Shown: one piece after another, positions 46,027 through 55,928 of the stretch
Position numbering within the stretch: the stretch's first letter is position 1
Layout: every line of letters starts with the position of its first letter
Assembly: GCF_013113735.1 (NCBI RefSeq)
Contig: NZ_CP053346.1
Location: forward strand, 3,362,001-3,426,000
Length of the DNA: 64,000 nucleotides
Source of the DNA: Sphingomonas sp. AP4-R1
GTDB lineage: Bacteria > Pseudomonadota > Alphaproteobacteria > Sphingomonadales > Sphingomonadaceae
Reading direction: 5' to 3'
The notes under the pieces: model-generated
Database searches by the model: none
Told to the model about the DNA's origin: nothing
What the model saw: only the letters and a program-made list of their open reading frames with translations
Made by a program: the position numbers and the translations under genes

Positions 46027-49000
46027 TCAGAAGTTGACGCGCATGCCCACCCGGTAGGTACGACCCAGGACATCGTAGAGCGCCGGATTGAAACCGTAGG
46101 TCACGCCATTCTGCGGCGAGGGTTCCGGAGCCTTGTTGAAGGTGTTGTCCACCTTGAAATAGGCGGTCAGGAACTTCGTCACGTTATACGAGCCGCCCAG
46201 GTCGAGATAGAAGGCGCCCTTCATCTTGTTGGTGTTGATCGTCGAGGTGTTGCCCGTCGGATCGGTCGCCGGGCAGCTGCCGGGCGTGCACTCGATATAT
46301 TCGTTCGAGTAGACGCCGTCCGAGAACCAGCGCTCGGTGAGCGAGAGCGAGAACGTGTCCGTATCCCAGCTCTGGATGCCGAACACCTTCCACTTCGGCG
46401 TGTTGCCGCGGTTGTTGCCGGCCTGCTCCGTGGGGATCGTGCCCGGCAGGCCCGAGGTTTCGGTATAATGCAGCGTGCGCGTGGCCAGGCCGCGGATCGT
46501 GAAGGAACCCGGCAGGCCGACGCCACTCAGCGGACGGCGATAGCTCGCCTCGATATCGAAGCCGTTGGTGCGCACCTTCGCGAAGTTGAACAGCTGCTCG
46601 TTGACGAACAGCGGGCCCCTGGCGATGTCGAGATTGAAGGACGAGCAGAACTGGGTGATGTTCTGCTGGAAGCACTGATTGATCGCCGACTGGCCCGTGA
46701 AGGGCGTGATGATGCCCTTCACCTTGATGTCGTAATAATCGAACGACGCGTTGAAGCCGGGCAGGAAGCCGGCCTGCGCGCCGTTGAACACGACGCCGCC
46801 CGTGGTGTTGCGCGAGGTTTCGGGCTTGAGCGCCGTGTTGCCGATCGTGTTCGACGGCGCCTGCACGAACTGTCCGGCCGTCGGCGATGTGCCGGGCGCC
46901 CGCGTATCGAGATACGTCGCGTTCGCGAAGGTCGGCGTGCGGAACAGTTCCGAAAGGTTCGGCGCACGCACGTCACGCGAGGTCACGGCGCGCAGGCGGA
47001 TGCCCTTCAGCGGCGTGTCCCACGTGCCGCCGATCTTCCAGCTGTTGATCCAGCCCGACGTGCTGTAGCGCGTGCGGCGGAAACCGCCGTTCAGGTTCAT
47101 GCGGCCGATCATGTCTTCGTTCGAGATCGGCACGTCGAGCTCGATATAGCCTTCGTTGACATTATACCGGCCGCTGCCGTTCTTGTAGTTGCCGGCGTAC
47201 CAGTTGCCGCCCGTCGTCGTGTTCTGCGTCGGATCGGCCGGATAGTCGGCCGTGTTCGGATTGTCCGCCGTCACGCCGTTGCCGTACGGATCGGCCTTCG
47301 TCTTGAACCATTCCCGGCGATATTCGTATCCGAAGGCGACCGATACCGGGCCGGCCCACGTCTCGAACGGCTGACCGTTGATGTTCAGGGCCGCCGCGTT
47401 CTGGCTCGACCAGGTGTGCTGGTACGGGCCGATCTTGGGCTTCACATAGTTGAGCGCCGCTTCGGTCACCCCGCCGTCGCCGATGATGTTGAGCGCGACG
47501 CAGCCGGCCGCGCGCGCGGCCGCGCTGGAGCAGCCGATCGTGCCGTCAGGCAGACGCACGGCCTGGTAGGCGGCCCTGAACCGGCTGAGGTTGAGCATGT
47601 TGTAGACGTTCAGGTTGGTATAGTTGTGCCCATATTCGTAATAGGCGTCGTAGCTCCATCCCGTGCCCAGCGCCTCGAACTTGCCGGTCGCGCCGATCAC
47701 GCCGCGCAGGCTGGTGCGCACCGGGACGACCCGGATGAAGTCACCGAGCTGCGCGAGCGCCGAGCCATATTGGAACGAGGTGATGTTGTTGTTGGTGCAG
47801 GCCTGCTGGATGGAGGCCGGCAGGAACGGGTTGGCGTTCACGTTGGCCAGGCCGCACTGGATGGTGAGGTTGGCCTGCTGGGCGTAGCCCGGATTCGGCG
47901 AGTTCTCCGACTTCACGCGTGACGCGTTGAAGGTGAAGTAGATCTCGTTATCCGGCGCGAAATCGTAGCCGACGCGGGTGTAGGCGTTGAAGCGCTCCAG
48001 CTTCGAGGCGAGGCTGGTGCCCGCGCCCACGACGCCGCTGGTATCGCCGCCGGAACAGAAGGACGGCGTACAATTCGTCACCGCACCGGTGCCGGTGGGT
48101 ACGCCGTTCGAGCCATATTGGAACTGGTAGGGCTGGCCGTTGGCGCCGAAGGCGATGCCCTGCAGCGGGCCGGAGGTGATCAGGCCATATTTCGAATATT
48201 GATATTGCTGCGCGTTCTGGATGTAGAAGATGCGCGGCTGGCCGGCGGGTGTGTTGGTGGTGCCGGTCTGCACGAAAGCGGGCGAATTATACCAGTCGCG
48301 CCCATTGGCGCCGACAATGCCGAAGCCCGGATTGGGCACGCCGCCCTGATAGCCATATTCACCCGCGACCGCGACGTGCAGACGATCGTCCATGAAGCTG
48401 CCACCCCAGGCGGCCTGCGCGGTGACGCCCTTGTCGTCGCCATAATCGGTGATGCCGGCCTGGAAATTGGCCTTGAAGCCCTTGAAGCGCTTGTTGGTCA
48501 CGAAGTTGACGACACCGCCGACCGCGTCCGAGCCGTAGGAAGCGGACGCGCCGCCGTTCACGACATCGACGCGCTCGACGAGCAACTGCGGGAACTGGCT
48601 GACGTCCGGCACGCCCGAATAATTGGCACCGACAAAGCGCTGGCCGTCGAGCAGGGTCAGCGTGCGGATCGCGCCGAGGCCACGCAGCGAGAAGGAGCTG
48701 AGGCCCTGGATGCCGCTCGACGTGCTGCCGACCGAGGTGGCGCGCCCGGTGGAGCCCTGTAGCGAAGGCAGCTGCGTGATCGCGTTGAAGATGTTCGGCT
48801 GCGACAGCTTGGCGATGTCCGCGGCGCCGATCACCTGCGTCGGCGTCGGTGCGGCGAAGCCGCTGGAGGTGATGCGCGATCCGGTGACCACGATGTCAGC
48901 GATCTGCGCAGGACCTTCTGCCGCGGCCTGTGTGGTCGTCACGCTCGGCGTCTCGGCCGGTGCCGCCGGATCGACGGTCTGGGCCATGACGGGTGCGGAC

Positions 49001-49092
49001 AGCAGCGCCATCGACAGAGCCGCTCCGCTCACCGTGAGCGAAACACGCCGCCGGATCAGGGCATGGCGATGGGTGGAATGGATTGTCAGCAT
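46027..49092 (-). CDS. Large TonB-dependent receptor (oligosaccharide-type)
   Basis: 1021-residue outer-membrane receptor with a long signal region ending APVMAQ (about residue 38), a short Pro/Thr linker, TonB-box-like ADIVVTGSRI, plug domain with LVERVDVVNGGASASYGSDAVGGVVNFVTNKRF, and a barrel ending YRVGMRVNF with terminal Phe. This is the long receptor class common in sphingomonads and Caulobacter for oligosaccharides and other large ligands. It lies within the GntR-type regulon and has its own paired operator, so it is the likely import route for the substrate of the locus. Confidence 0.9.
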   Translation of the reverse strand: MLTIHSTHRHALIRRRVSLTVSGAALSMALLSAPVMAQTVDPAAPAETPSVTTTQAAAEGPAQIADIVVTGSRITSSGFAAPTPTQVIGAADIAKLSQPNIFNAITQLPSLQGSTGRATSVGSTSSGIQGLSSFSLRGLGAIRTLTLLDGQRFVGANYSGVPDVSQFPQLLVERVDVVNGGASASYGSDAVGGVVNFVTNKRFKGFKANFQAGITDYGDDKGVTAQAAWGGSFMDDRLHVAVAGEYGYQGGVPNPGFGIVGANGRDWYNSPAFVQTGTTNTPAGQPRIFYIQNAQQYQYSKYGLITSGPLQGIAFGANGQPYQFQYGSNGVPTGTGAVTNCTPSFCSGGDTSGVVGAGTSLASKLERFNAYTRVGYDFAPDNEIYFTFNASRVKSENSPNPGYAQQANLTIQCGLANVNANPFLPASIQQACTNNNITSFQYGSALAQLGDFIRVVPVRTSLRGVIGATGKFEALGTGWSYDAYYEYGHNYTNLNVYNMLNLSRFRAAYQAVRLPDGTIGCSSAAARAAGCVALNIIGDGGVTEAALNYVKPKIGPYQHTWSSQNAAALNINGQPFETWAGPVSVAFGYEYRREWFKTKADPYGNGVTADNPNTADYPADPTQNTTTGGNWYAGNYKNGSGRYNVNEGYIELDVPISNEDMIGRMNLNGGFRRTRYSTSGWINSWKIGGTWDTPLKGIRLRAVTSRDVRAPNLSELFRTPTFANATYLDTRAPGTSPTAGQFVQAPSNTIGNTALKPETSRNTTGGVVFNGAQAGFLPGFNASFDYYDIKVKGIITPFTGQSAINQCFQQNITQFCSSFNLDIARGPLFVNEQLFNFAKVRTNGFDIEASYRRPLSGVGLPGSFTIRGLATRTLHYTETSGLPGTIPTEQAGNNRGNTPKWKVFGIQSWDTDTFSLSLTERWFSDGVYSNEYIECTPGSCPATDPTGNTSTINTNKMKGAFYLDLGGSYNVTKFLTAYFKVDNTFNKAPEPSPQNGVTYGFNPALYDVLGRTYRVGMRVNF

Positions 49093-49263
49093 CAGGCTCC
49101 CCTCTTTTCCCGATCGATCAGGGGAGGGGCGTGAATCCCACGGCGCGCGCCGCCGAAAGGCACGGCCCGGCCGCGGTCAGCCCGCGCTCACGAGCAACGC
49201 CTGGGACTTCAAGACAACCTCACCTGTCGATCGTTATGATCAATGTCCACCAAATGAGCGACA

Positions 49264-49293
49264 TTGTCGACAAAATAATAATCTTGTGTGCAA
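49264..49293. promoter_or_regulatory. Paired operator upstream of the large TonB receptor
   Basis: TTGTCGACAA (49264-49273, perfect palindrome) and TTGTGTGCAA (49284-49293) are 20 bp apart, about 170 bp upstream of the receptor start. The second site matches the TTGYATRCAA consensus with one mismatch, the first with two in its centre. Confidence 0.6.
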
Positions 49294-49295
49294 GA

Positions 49296-49323
49296 TTTTT
49301 CAACGCGGATTTGCGTTGAAAAA
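49296..49323. promoter_or_regulatory. Perfect 11-bp inverted repeat beside the receptor operator
   Basis: TTTTTCAACGC (49296-49306) and GCGTTGAAAAA (49313-49323) around 6 bases. The A/T runs are inside the stem and on the wrong side for a standard terminator, so it could be an extra protein-binding site or a 3' hairpin of the upstream hydrolase gene. Confidence 0.4.
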
Positions 49324-49335
49324 AATCGTGAATTT

Positions 49336-50346
49336 TCAGGGTTGTGGCTCGCCGTTGCGTGCGATCCAGAGGCGGGTGCATTCGGATTGCACGCGCATGT
49401 AGCGGCTATAGCCCGCGCTCCCGAGGACGAAGGGATTGGGCTGGCCGGGCTGGCGATAGCGGAGCATCTCCAGCCGTTCGAGCGCCTCATAATGGAGCGG
49501 GTGGTTGCCGATCTGGCTGTCGACCTCGGCCTTCGCGGCGATCGGGATCCAGCGCGCGATCGAGCGGATCTGCGCCGCGCGCAATTCCGGCGTCCAGGGC
49601 AGCCCGAGCCCACCGTAAAAGCCCACGACATGGCGCTGGCCGCGATCGTGGACCGGAAAGATGGTCGAAAGCGTGCCGGCCGTGTGGCCGGGCGTCACCT
49701 GGAAACGGATCGGGACGCCGCCGATCACGCGTGTTTCGCCATCGGCCACGGCGATGTCGCGGGTCGGGGGATCGCCCCAGCCGGACACCTTCAGCCGATC
49801 GGCGCCGGTCATCCCATCCCAGTCGATGGCGGAGGCGATGACATGCGCGCCATATGTCTTCTGGAAGAAAGCCGCGCCGCCATAATGATCGCCGTGCGCG
49901 TGGGTGATGATCACCGTGCGGATATCGCGCGGGTTCAGGCCCAGCCGCTCCAGATTGGGCACGATGATGTTGCGTGCCTCGTCCGCATTGTTCAGCGAGT
50001 CGAACAGGACGAGGCCGTCCTTGGTCCGCAGCACCCAGGCCGAGACGGCCATCTGCCCGACCGAATAGAGATCGTCAAACGCTGCGAACGGTTCGACGAG
50101 GCCATTATATTGCTCGCCCTGGGTGCGCTGCTTGTAGCGCGCGTCGAGGATGCAGCGGTGGGCGAAATCGGGAAACAGGTCGGCGCCCGCGATCGTGCGG
50201 GCGGCGTTGAAATGCTTCGCCGCCTCCGCTGTGTCCTCTTTCGGGAAATCCAGCGGCTTGGGAAAGTCCGCGACCGGCGTGGGAGGCGCGGCGGCGGATG
50301 CGGCAACAAGCAGGCCCGCCGCCCACAGCGCCGCGCCGCGCATCAT
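49336..50346 (-). CDS. Secreted metallo-beta-lactamase-fold hydrolase
   Basis: 336 residues: signal peptide [20 protein letters not shown], then an MBL fold with HAHGDHYGG (HxHxDH metal motif), the second His in [11 protein letters not shown] and a later GNHPLHY region. The layout resembles subclass B3-type proteins, but many such secreted enzymes are not lactamases and cleave lactones or esters. The start overlaps the stop of the PQQ dehydrogenase gene by 4 bases (ATGA). In this context a lactone or ester hydrolase in the oxidation pathway is more plausible than antibiotic resistance. Confidence 0.85.
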   Translation of the reverse strand: MMRGAALWAAGLLVAASAAAPPTPVADFPKPLDFPKEDTAEAAKHFNAARTIAGADLFPDFAHRCILDARYKQRTQGEQYNGLVEPFAAFDDLYSVGQMAVSAWVLRTKDGLVLFDSLNNADEARNIIVPNLERLGLNPRDIRTVIITHAHGDHYGGAAFFQKTYGAHVIASAIDWDGMTGADRLKVSGWGDPPTRDIAVADGETRVIGGVPIRFQVTPGHTAGTLSTIFPVHDRGQRHVVGFYGGLGLPWTPELRAAQIRSIARWIPIAAKAEVDSQIGNHPLHYEALERLEMLRYRQPGQPNPFVLGSAGYSRYMRVQSECTRLWIARNGEPQP

Positions 50347-52547
50347 TTCGTCTCCGGCAGCCCGAAGACATAGACCGCATAGCCGGTGACGGGGCGATGC
50401 ACTTCGGTCAGCATCGTGCCCGGCTTCAGCTGCGGGCTGCCGCCGCCCAGCGCGGTCGTCACCGCCACATATTGCTTGCCGTCCACCGTGAACGAGACGG
50501 GGAAGCCCTGGACGGTGGTGCCCAGCCGCGTCTTCCACAGCGTCTGGCCGTTGCGGACATCGACCGCGCGGAACACACGATCGAAATCGCCGACAAAGGC
50601 GAGATTGCCCGCCGTCGAGATGACCGAGGTGAGGAAGGGCGCGCGCTGCTGCATGGTCCACAGCGGCGTCAGATCGGACGCGCGATAGGCGGAGAGGCGG
50701 CCGACATTGCCCGCGCTGCCCGGCATCTCGAAATAGACCTGGCTGCCATTGCCCAGCATCAGCACGCAGCTCTGGCTGAGCGGGATCACCACCGCGTCGC
50801 TCGGCTGGTGATAGCTCATCGCCTGCCAGTTATGCCCGCCCTCGGGGCCGGGGCAGGAGGAGAGCCACTGGTCCGATTTCTGGTCGATCACGTCCTTGCG
50901 GTAGGTCGGCCGGCCCGTCTTCGGATCGATGCTGGTGAAGACGTTCTGGAACACCGTCTGGGTCGAGCCGAGATATTTGCCCGTCTCGCGGTTCAGCTTC
51001 CACAGGATGCCAGCCTTGCCGATCGTCAGCAGGGATTTCTCGCTGCCATGATCGATCAGGACGCGCTCGAACACCTCGTCCAGATCGAAGGTCTCGCCGG
51101 GCGAATGGTTGAACGACCATTTGAGTTTGCCCGTCGCGGGATCCAGCGCGAGCGTGGAATTGGCGTAATCGGTGGCGCCGGCAGAGGAGCCGCGCTCGTC
51201 GCGCCGCCAGGGCTTGGCCTGCGCCGTGCCCCAGTAAGTGGTGTCCAGCACGGGATCGTAGGTGCCGGCGATCCACGTCTCGCTGCCCTTGCGATCGTCG
51301 TCCGGCATGCCGCCCCAACTGTCGCCGCCCTTCTGGCCGGTGAGCGCCACGGTCGTGAACTTCCAGTCGCGCTTGCCGGTCGCGGCATCATAAGCGCTGA
51401 TATAGCAATGGTCGGGCGTGCCCTTGCGGCCGCAATTGGTCATCCCGACGATGACCTTGCCCTTGATGATGATCAGGCCGCCGGTGGAGAAGCCGACGCC
51501 GGGCTTTTCGTCGGTGATGTGCGTCTTCCACACCTCCTCGCCGGTGCGCGCGTCGATCGCATAGACATAGCCCTGCGGCGTGTTGACGTAGAGATTGGTG
51601 CCGTAGAGCCCCATCGACCGCGTCTCTTCGGACGAGGGGCCGGGGCCGGCACTCTTGGGGAAGGGACCGAGCCGGTTTTCCCACAGCAACTCGCCGTTGC
51701 GCGCGTCGAGCGCCTGGATGATGTTGCCGACGCCCCACATGTACATGATGCCGTCATGGACGATGGGCGTATCCTCCATCGTGCCGTTCTCGGGCATCGA
51801 CCACATCCACTTGAGCTGGAGCTGGCCGACATTGTTCGTGTCGATCTGCGACAGCGGGCTGTAGCTCCAGCCCTGATAATTGCGGCGGAACATCAGCCAG
51901 TCGCCGGGCGGCGGCTCGCGCAGCATCGCGTCCGTCACCGGCGCATAATTCTGGATGTCGCCCTTCAGGCTGAGGCCCAGCTTGGTGGGCAGCACGAAGC
52001 GGCCGGGATCGGAATATTTGACGAGCTGGCCCGGCGCCGCGAAGCCGGCCGAGGTGGCGGGGGTGGCGCCGGGTTCGGCACCGGCGGTCGCGTCCGGCGC
52101 GGGCGGGGCGGCGGCGAAGGCGTCGGCCGGCGCCTTGCCCGAGGCGACCGTGCCGAGCAGAGCGGGGGAAGCGGGATCGAGCGCCGTGCCGCCCACGGCT
52201 CCGCCATTCGCATAGAGGATGTAAGAGACGATCGCCGCATAGGTGGCATCGTCCAGGCTGGCGCCGCGCCCATAGGGCATGGAGGCGTGGATCTTGCTGT
52301 AGAGCGCCGCGATCGGCCTTTTGCCCCAGACGTTGAAGAAGGACTTGCCGGCGAGGGCAGGCGCGTCGGTGGCGCCGATCATCTCGGGCTGGTGGCAGAC
52401 GGAGCATTGCTCGGCATAGGCCGTGCGCCCGGCATCCACCTGCGCGCGGGTGAACAGGCCGGTCGTGCCCTGGCCGAAGGCGAGGCCGGCGGCGAGGGCC
52501 GCGCCGGCCGTGGCGAGGAACAGGCTGGTGCTGCGGCGGATCATCAT
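50343..52547 (-). CDS. PQQ-type quinohemoprotein dehydrogenase with N-terminal cytochrome c
   Basis: 734 residues: signal peptide, then a cytochrome c domain (C48-x2-C51-H52 in CSVCH, with a candidate Met ligand in HASMPYG), an Ala/Pro linker, and an eight-bladed PQQ propeller ([20 protein letters not shown] as first blade motif; repeated [20 protein letters not shown] tryptophan-docking ends). [12 protein letters not shown] is an unusual Cys pair near the expected active site. An N-terminal cytochrome on a propeller resembles polyvinyl-alcohol dehydrogenase architecture. Part of the minus-strand unit CHRD protein-PQQ dehydrogenase-MBL hydrolase. Confidence 0.88.
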   Translation of the reverse strand: MMIRRSTSLFLATAGAALAAGLAFGQGTTGLFTRAQVDAGRTAYAEQCSVCHQPEMIGATDAPALAGKSFFNVWGKRPIAALYSKIHASMPYGRGASLDDATYAAIVSYILYANGGAVGGTALDPASPALLGTVASGKAPADAFAAAPPAPDATAGAEPGATPATSAGFAAPGQLVKYSDPGRFVLPTKLGLSLKGDIQNYAPVTDAMLREPPPGDWLMFRRNYQGWSYSPLSQIDTNNVGQLQLKWMWSMPENGTMEDTPIVHDGIMYMWGVGNIIQALDARNGELLWENRLGPFPKSAGPGPSSEETRSMGLYGTNLYVNTPQGYVYAIDARTGEEVWKTHITDEKPGVGFSTGGLIIIKGKVIVGMTNCGRKGTPDHCYISAYDAATGKRDWKFTTVALTGQKGGDSWGGMPDDDRKGSETWIAGTYDPVLDTTYWGTAQAKPWRRDERGSSAGATDYANSTLALDPATGKLKWSFNHSPGETFDLDEVFERVLIDHGSEKSLLTIGKAGILWKLNRETGKYLGSTQTVFQNVFTSIDPKTGRPTYRKDVIDQKSDQWLSSCPGPEGGHNWQAMSYHQPSDAVVIPLSQSCVLMLGNGSQVYFEMPGSAGNVGRLSAYRASDLTPLWTMQQRAPFLTSVISTAGNLAFVGDFDRVFRAVDVRNGQTLWKTRLGTTVQGFPVSFTVDGKQYVAVTTALGGGSPQLKPGTMLTEVHRPVTGYAVYVFGLPETK

Positions 52548-52561
52548 GAGGTGGAGATCCT

Positions 52562-53074
52562 TCAGCGCGCGGTGACGGCGGTTTGGGGCAGGAACCAAGG
52601 ACCTTGCTGCGGCACACCCTGTTCGGCGCGGGGATGATCCGGCAGCAGCCAGCCCCACAACGTTCCCTTCGGCCCCCAGCTATAGCCCGGCGGTGCCTTC
52701 TCGCTGTCGATCTGCACGTAGAGGCGGCCGCCCTTGAGCGCCTGCATCTGCGCTGAAGAGAGGCGGGCACTGCCGCTCACGTCGCCGTCGGTCGCGGTCG
52801 TCACCGTCAGCGACAGGATCTTCGTGCCAGGCACGCCGATCGCCGGGCTCAGCAGAATATGCGCGACCGTGGCGCTGGAGGGCAGGCCGTGGAAACGGCC
52901 GCTGACCGTGAGCCGATCGCCCGCGACGGTGGCCGTCGCCTCGCCCCGCCCTGCGATCACCGCCTTGGTTTCGTCGTCGAGCGGCATGGGGCCGAGATCG
53001 GCGCGATAATCGGCGGCGATGGCCGATTGCGCGCAGAGCAGGGACATGGATATTGCTGCGAACACTAAGCGCAA
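52562..53074 (-). CDS. Exported CHRD-domain-like protein
   Basis: 170 residues using a TTG start at 53074, chosen because it gives a full signal peptide ([20 protein letters not shown]) with AGGGAGAGG upstream; the ATG at 53047 would leave too short a signal. The mature part is one beta domain, with [21 protein letters not shown] and [32 protein letters not shown] strands resembling the CHRD domain. Function unknown. First gene of the minus-strand unit, divergent from the bicupin gene across a paired operator. Confidence 0.55.
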   Translation of the reverse strand: MRLVFAAISMSLLCAQSAIAADYRADLGPMPLDDETKAVIAGRGEATATVAGDRLTVSGRFHGLPSSATVAHILLSPAIGVPGTKILSLTVTTATDGDVSGSARLSSAQMQALKGGRLYVQIDSEKAPPGYSWGPKGTLWGWLLPDHPRAEQGVPQQGPWFLPQTAVTAR

Positions 53075-53153
53075 GGCCGGCCTCTCCCTTGCCCGTTCCG
53101 CCGCGCGATCGCGCGCTTTCGGGCCTTCATTGTTGGCTTGACGTTGTGATGGA

Positions 53154-53183
53154 TCGCATACAAGATGTGATCTGTCCATACAA
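53154..53183. promoter_or_regulatory. Paired operator in the divergent CHRD/bicupin promoter region
   Basis: TCGCATACAA (53154-53163) and GTCCATACAA (53174-53183), 20 bp apart. TTGACG at 53138-53143 followed by TACAAG at 53159 could be a promoter overlapping the first operator, which would fit repression. The site lies between the minus-strand dehydrogenase unit and the plus-strand bicupin unit and could control both. Confidence 0.6.
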
Positions 53184-53243
53184 CAATGTCGCAACGACGA
53201 GGTGGAAACCGCGCTTTTGGCGCCTTTCCAATGGGAGATGGGG

Positions 53244-54200
53244 ATGAAGGCCTTTCTGTATCTTGGCGCCGCCTGTGCGGCGATCGGCATGACCGTGGCG
53301 GCTTCCGCGCAGTTTTCCGGGCGCGAGGATCCGATGCCGGTGACGCAGCCGAAAATGCCCACCGATTATTGGGCGCCGAAGCCGACCAATCCGACGGCCT
53401 ATGCCGCGCCGAACAAGGTTCACTGGAAGCTTTCCGAGATCCTTGCCGCGCACAAGGGCCAGAGCGACTGGGTGCAGCCGATCGTCCGCAATCCCGAGCA
53501 GGACGGCGATTACGTGTCGCTGGGCACGGGCAAGAAGACCAAGGCGAAATTCTATCCGGACGATCGGGTGATGTTCATCGTCTGGGATGGCTCCGTGAAG
53601 GTCACGATCGACGGGGTCGAGCCGTTCACGGCGACCAAGGGCTTCATGGTGAGCGTGCCCTTCCGCCACATCTATTCGGTCGAGAATGTCGGCGCGAAGC
53701 CGGCGCTCTGGTTCGAGGTGCGGCAAGCGGGCTCCGCGCCGCTTTATCCCGCCAGCGAGACGCCCGATCCGTTCGCCGGCAAGACCTACGTGAAGGTGAC
53801 GGGCAATCCCGGCCCGTCCAAGGATCGCGACACCAACCCGATCTGGGTGGACTTCTTCAAGACGATCGCGGTGGGCGACAAGCCCTATAACGGCAAGTTC
53901 GTGTGGGACGATCACTTCACGTCGAACATCCTGCGCGGGCCCAAGGCCGATGCCGTGCCGCCGGATACGAACAAGGGCCATTTCCACACCGACTGGACCG
54001 AATTCTGGTTCATCATGGAAGGCAAGATCGGCTACAAGATCGAGGGCTTCCCCTATTTCGTGTCGGAGCCCGGCGATATCGTGACCGCCGCCAAGGGTCG
54101 CTGGCACCGCGCCGGCAACGATCCGAGCGCGCCGATGTCCACGCGCATCCCGATCAATCCGCGCCCGGTGATTCTCCACAATTTCGAGCCGGCTCACTGA
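53244..54200 (+). CDS. Exported bicupin protein
   Basis: 318 residues: signal peptide MKAFLYLGAACAAIGMTVAASAQ, then two cupin domains. The second cupin shows a metal-site-like pattern, HFHTDWTEFWFIMEGKIGYKIEG plus a later GRWHRAGN His. The first (around WDGSVKVTIDGVEPF and PFRHIYSVEN) is less complete. The start at 53244 follows GGGAGATGGGG; an upstream in-frame ATG at 53202 is rejected. Enzymatic or binding role unknown; its position at the head of a periplasmic oxidation operon suggests a step on the oxidised substrate. Confidence 0.8.
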   Translation: MKAFLYLGAACAAIGMTVAASAQFSGREDPMPVTQPKMPTDYWAPKPTNPTAYAAPNKVHWKLSEILAAHKGQSDWVQPIVRNPEQDGDYVSLGTGKKTKAKFYPDDRVMFIVWDGSVKVTIDGVEPFTATKGFMVSVPFRHIYSVENVGAKPALWFEVRQAGSAPLYPASETPDPFAGKTYVKVTGNPGPSKDRDTNPIWVDFFKTIAVGDKPYNGKFVWDDHFTSNILRGPKADAVPPDTNKGHFHTDWTEFWFIMEGKIGYKIEGFPYFVSEPGDIVTAAKGRWHRAGNDPSAPMSTRIPINPRPVILHNFEPAH

Positions 54201-54210
54201 TCGACGAAAA

Positions 54211-54234
54211 GGGGGCGAGCCTGCGGCTCGTCCC
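54211..54234 (+). other. Small intra-operon hairpin
   Basis: GGGCGAGCC and GGCTCGTCC arms around TGC, between the bicupin and pseudoazurin genes, with no T-run. It may tune mRNA stability within the operon. Confidence 0.35.
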
Positions 54235-54280
54235 TTGGCTATGGCTGGCCGAATCATCACCGTGAGACAGGAGTGAATAG

Positions 54281-54724
54281 ATGCGCTTTACCGGACCGCT
54301 CGCAGCGATCCTGATCGGTGGCCTGGCGCTGGCTAGCCCGGCCTTCGCCAAAGACATCGTCGTCCAGATGAAGAATCGCGGGGCGGACGGCCTCATGGTG
54401 TTCGAGCCGGCGTTCGTGCAGGCCGCGCCCGGCGACAAGGTTCATTTCATGCCCACCGATGCAGGCCATAACGCCGAGACGATCCCCGGCATGCTGCCGG
54501 ATGGCGTGGCTGCCGCGAAGGGCGCGATGGGCAAGGAATTCGTGCTGACCGCCACCAAGCCGGGCCTCTACGGCATCAAGTGCCTGCCGCATTTCAGCAT
54601 GGGCATGGTCGCGCTGGTCAAGGTGGGCAACGGCGCCGCGCCGAATGCCGCCGCCGCCAATGCCGTCGCACTGCCGCCGCTCGCGAAGAAGCGCATGACG
54701 CCGCTTCTCGCCGCCGCGAAATAG
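54281..54724 (+). CDS. Pseudoazurin (blue copper electron carrier)
   Basis: 147-residue exported cupredoxin. The signal peptide ends ASPAFA (residue 23). Type 1 copper ligands are H63 (DAGHNAE), C101 and H104 (KCLPH) and M109, in the exact C-x2-H-x4-M spacing of pseudoazurin. A C-terminal Ala/Pro-rich extension follows the fold. Here it sits among PQQ dehydrogenases and a cytochrome c, so it probably accepts their electrons rather than serving denitrification; no nitrite reductase is nearby. Confidence 0.93.
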   Translation: MRFTGPLAAILIGGLALASPAFAKDIVVQMKNRGADGLMVFEPAFVQAAPGDKVHFMPTDAGHNAETIPGMLPDGVAAAKGAMGKEFVLTATKPGLYGIKCLPHFSMGMVALVKVGNGAAPNAAAANAVALPPLAKKRMTPLLAAAK

Positions 54725-54744
54725 GCGCAAGCGGGGAGGGGGCG

Positions 54745-55857
54745 ATGTCCGGTTCGCAACCGATGGACTGTTCGCGCCGGGCCGTGCTGGCCGGCGGCGT
54801 GGCGCTGGCCGCGTCGCGCGCCTTCGCCGCCCCCTCCGCCCCGATGGCATTGATCGCCGGAACCTACGCGCAGGAGGGCGGCAAGGGGCTCTATACGCTG
54901 ACGCGGTCCGGCAGCGGCTGGTCGGTCGATCCGTCCGTACCGCCGATCCGCAACATCTCCTTCGGCACGCGCTCGTCCCGCCTCGGTCTCTCCTATCTCG
55001 TGAGCGAGGGGGACAAGGGCAGCCTCGACGTGTTCGATCGGGGCTATGCGTCCGTCGCCGAGCGGGCGACGCGGGGATCCGGCCCCTGCCATGTCGCGCT
55101 CAGCGCCGACGGATCGGCGCTGGCCGCCGCCAATTATTCCAGCGGGGACGTCGCCGTCTGGGCGATCGACCCTGCGACGGGCCTGCCCAGGGGCGAAGCG
55201 CAGCTTCTGAAGCATACGGGCAGCGGGCCGAACGCCGATCGTCAGGCGGGGCCGCACGCCCACTGGGTGGGCTTCACCAAGGATCTGCACTGGCTCCATT
55301 CGGTCGACCTCGGCGCCGACGCGATCTTCGCACATGCTTATGATGCGAGCGCGCAGAAAGCGGGCGAGACGAAGATCGCCTATCGCGCGCCGGCCGGATC
55401 GGGGCCGCGCCATCTTGCCCGGCATCCGCGTCTGCCGGTCTGCTATCTCGCGTCCGAACTGTCCAATACGCTGACGGTGCTGGCCGCCGCGACGGACGGC
55501 ACGTTCCGCAGCATCGATACGATGCCGACCTTGCCCGCCGGCTTCACCGGCCATTCGCAGGTGGCGCATATCGCCATCAATGCGGCGGGCACGCGCCTCT
55601 ACATTTCCAATCGCGGCCATAACAGCGTCGCCGTCTTCGCGCTGGCGCCCGATGGCGGCGCGCGCCTGCTCCAGCATGCCCCGAGCGGAGGCGACTGGCC
55701 GCGCTTCTTCCTCCTGATCGAGGAGCAAGGCGAGATGCTGGTGGCCAACGAGCGCTCCGGCACGGTCGCGCGCCTTTCGATCGGAAGCGACGGCCGGCTG
55801 CGTCCGGAGCCGGGCGTGGTGGCCGTGCCCGGCGTGGTGTTCCTGGCACTGAAATAA
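54745..55857 (+). CDS. Lactonase-family seven-bladed propeller, Tat-exported
   Basis: 370 residues. The twin-arginine signal SRRAVLAGGVALAASRAFA exports it folded. The body is the 6-phosphogluconolactonase-like propeller (YkgB/Pgl type): GTYAQEGGKGLYTL, PCHVALSADGSALAAANYSSGDVAVW, PHAHWVGFTKDLHWLHSVDLGADAI and LYISNRGHNSVAVF are the conserved blades. In this operon it may open a sugar lactone made by the quinoproteins. The start at 54745 is preceded by GGGGAGGGGGC. Confidence 0.85.
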   Translation: MSGSQPMDCSRRAVLAGGVALAASRAFAAPSAPMALIAGTYAQEGGKGLYTLTRSGSGWSVDPSVPPIRNISFGTRSSRLGLSYLVSEGDKGSLDVFDRGYASVAERATRGSGPCHVALSADGSALAAANYSSGDVAVWAIDPATGLPRGEAQLLKHTGSGPNADRQAGPHAHWVGFTKDLHWLHSVDLGADAIFAHAYDASAQKAGETKIAYRAPAGSGPRHLARHPRLPVCYLASELSNTLTVLAAATDGTFRSIDTMPTLPAGFTGHSQVAHIAINAAGTRLYISNRGHNSVAVFALAPDGGARLLQHAPSGGDWPRFFLLIEEQGEMLVANERSGTVARLSIGSDGRLRPEPGVVAVPGVVFLALK

Positions 55858-55928
55858 AGCGCTCGGCCCCCGGCGGCCGAAGCGAACGACAAGCCTGCAA
55901 CGACAGGCGGATCATTGAGGATGCGCAT

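Noticed and set aside
49296..49323. Inverted repeat as intrinsic terminator of the MBL gene
   Set aside because: The stem begins with T and ends with A on both strands, so no U-tract follows the hairpin; kept only as a possible binding site.
53202..53243. Upstream start for the bicupin gene
   Set aside because: The extra 14 residues would precede the signal peptide, and the ATG at 53244 has a better ribosome binding site.
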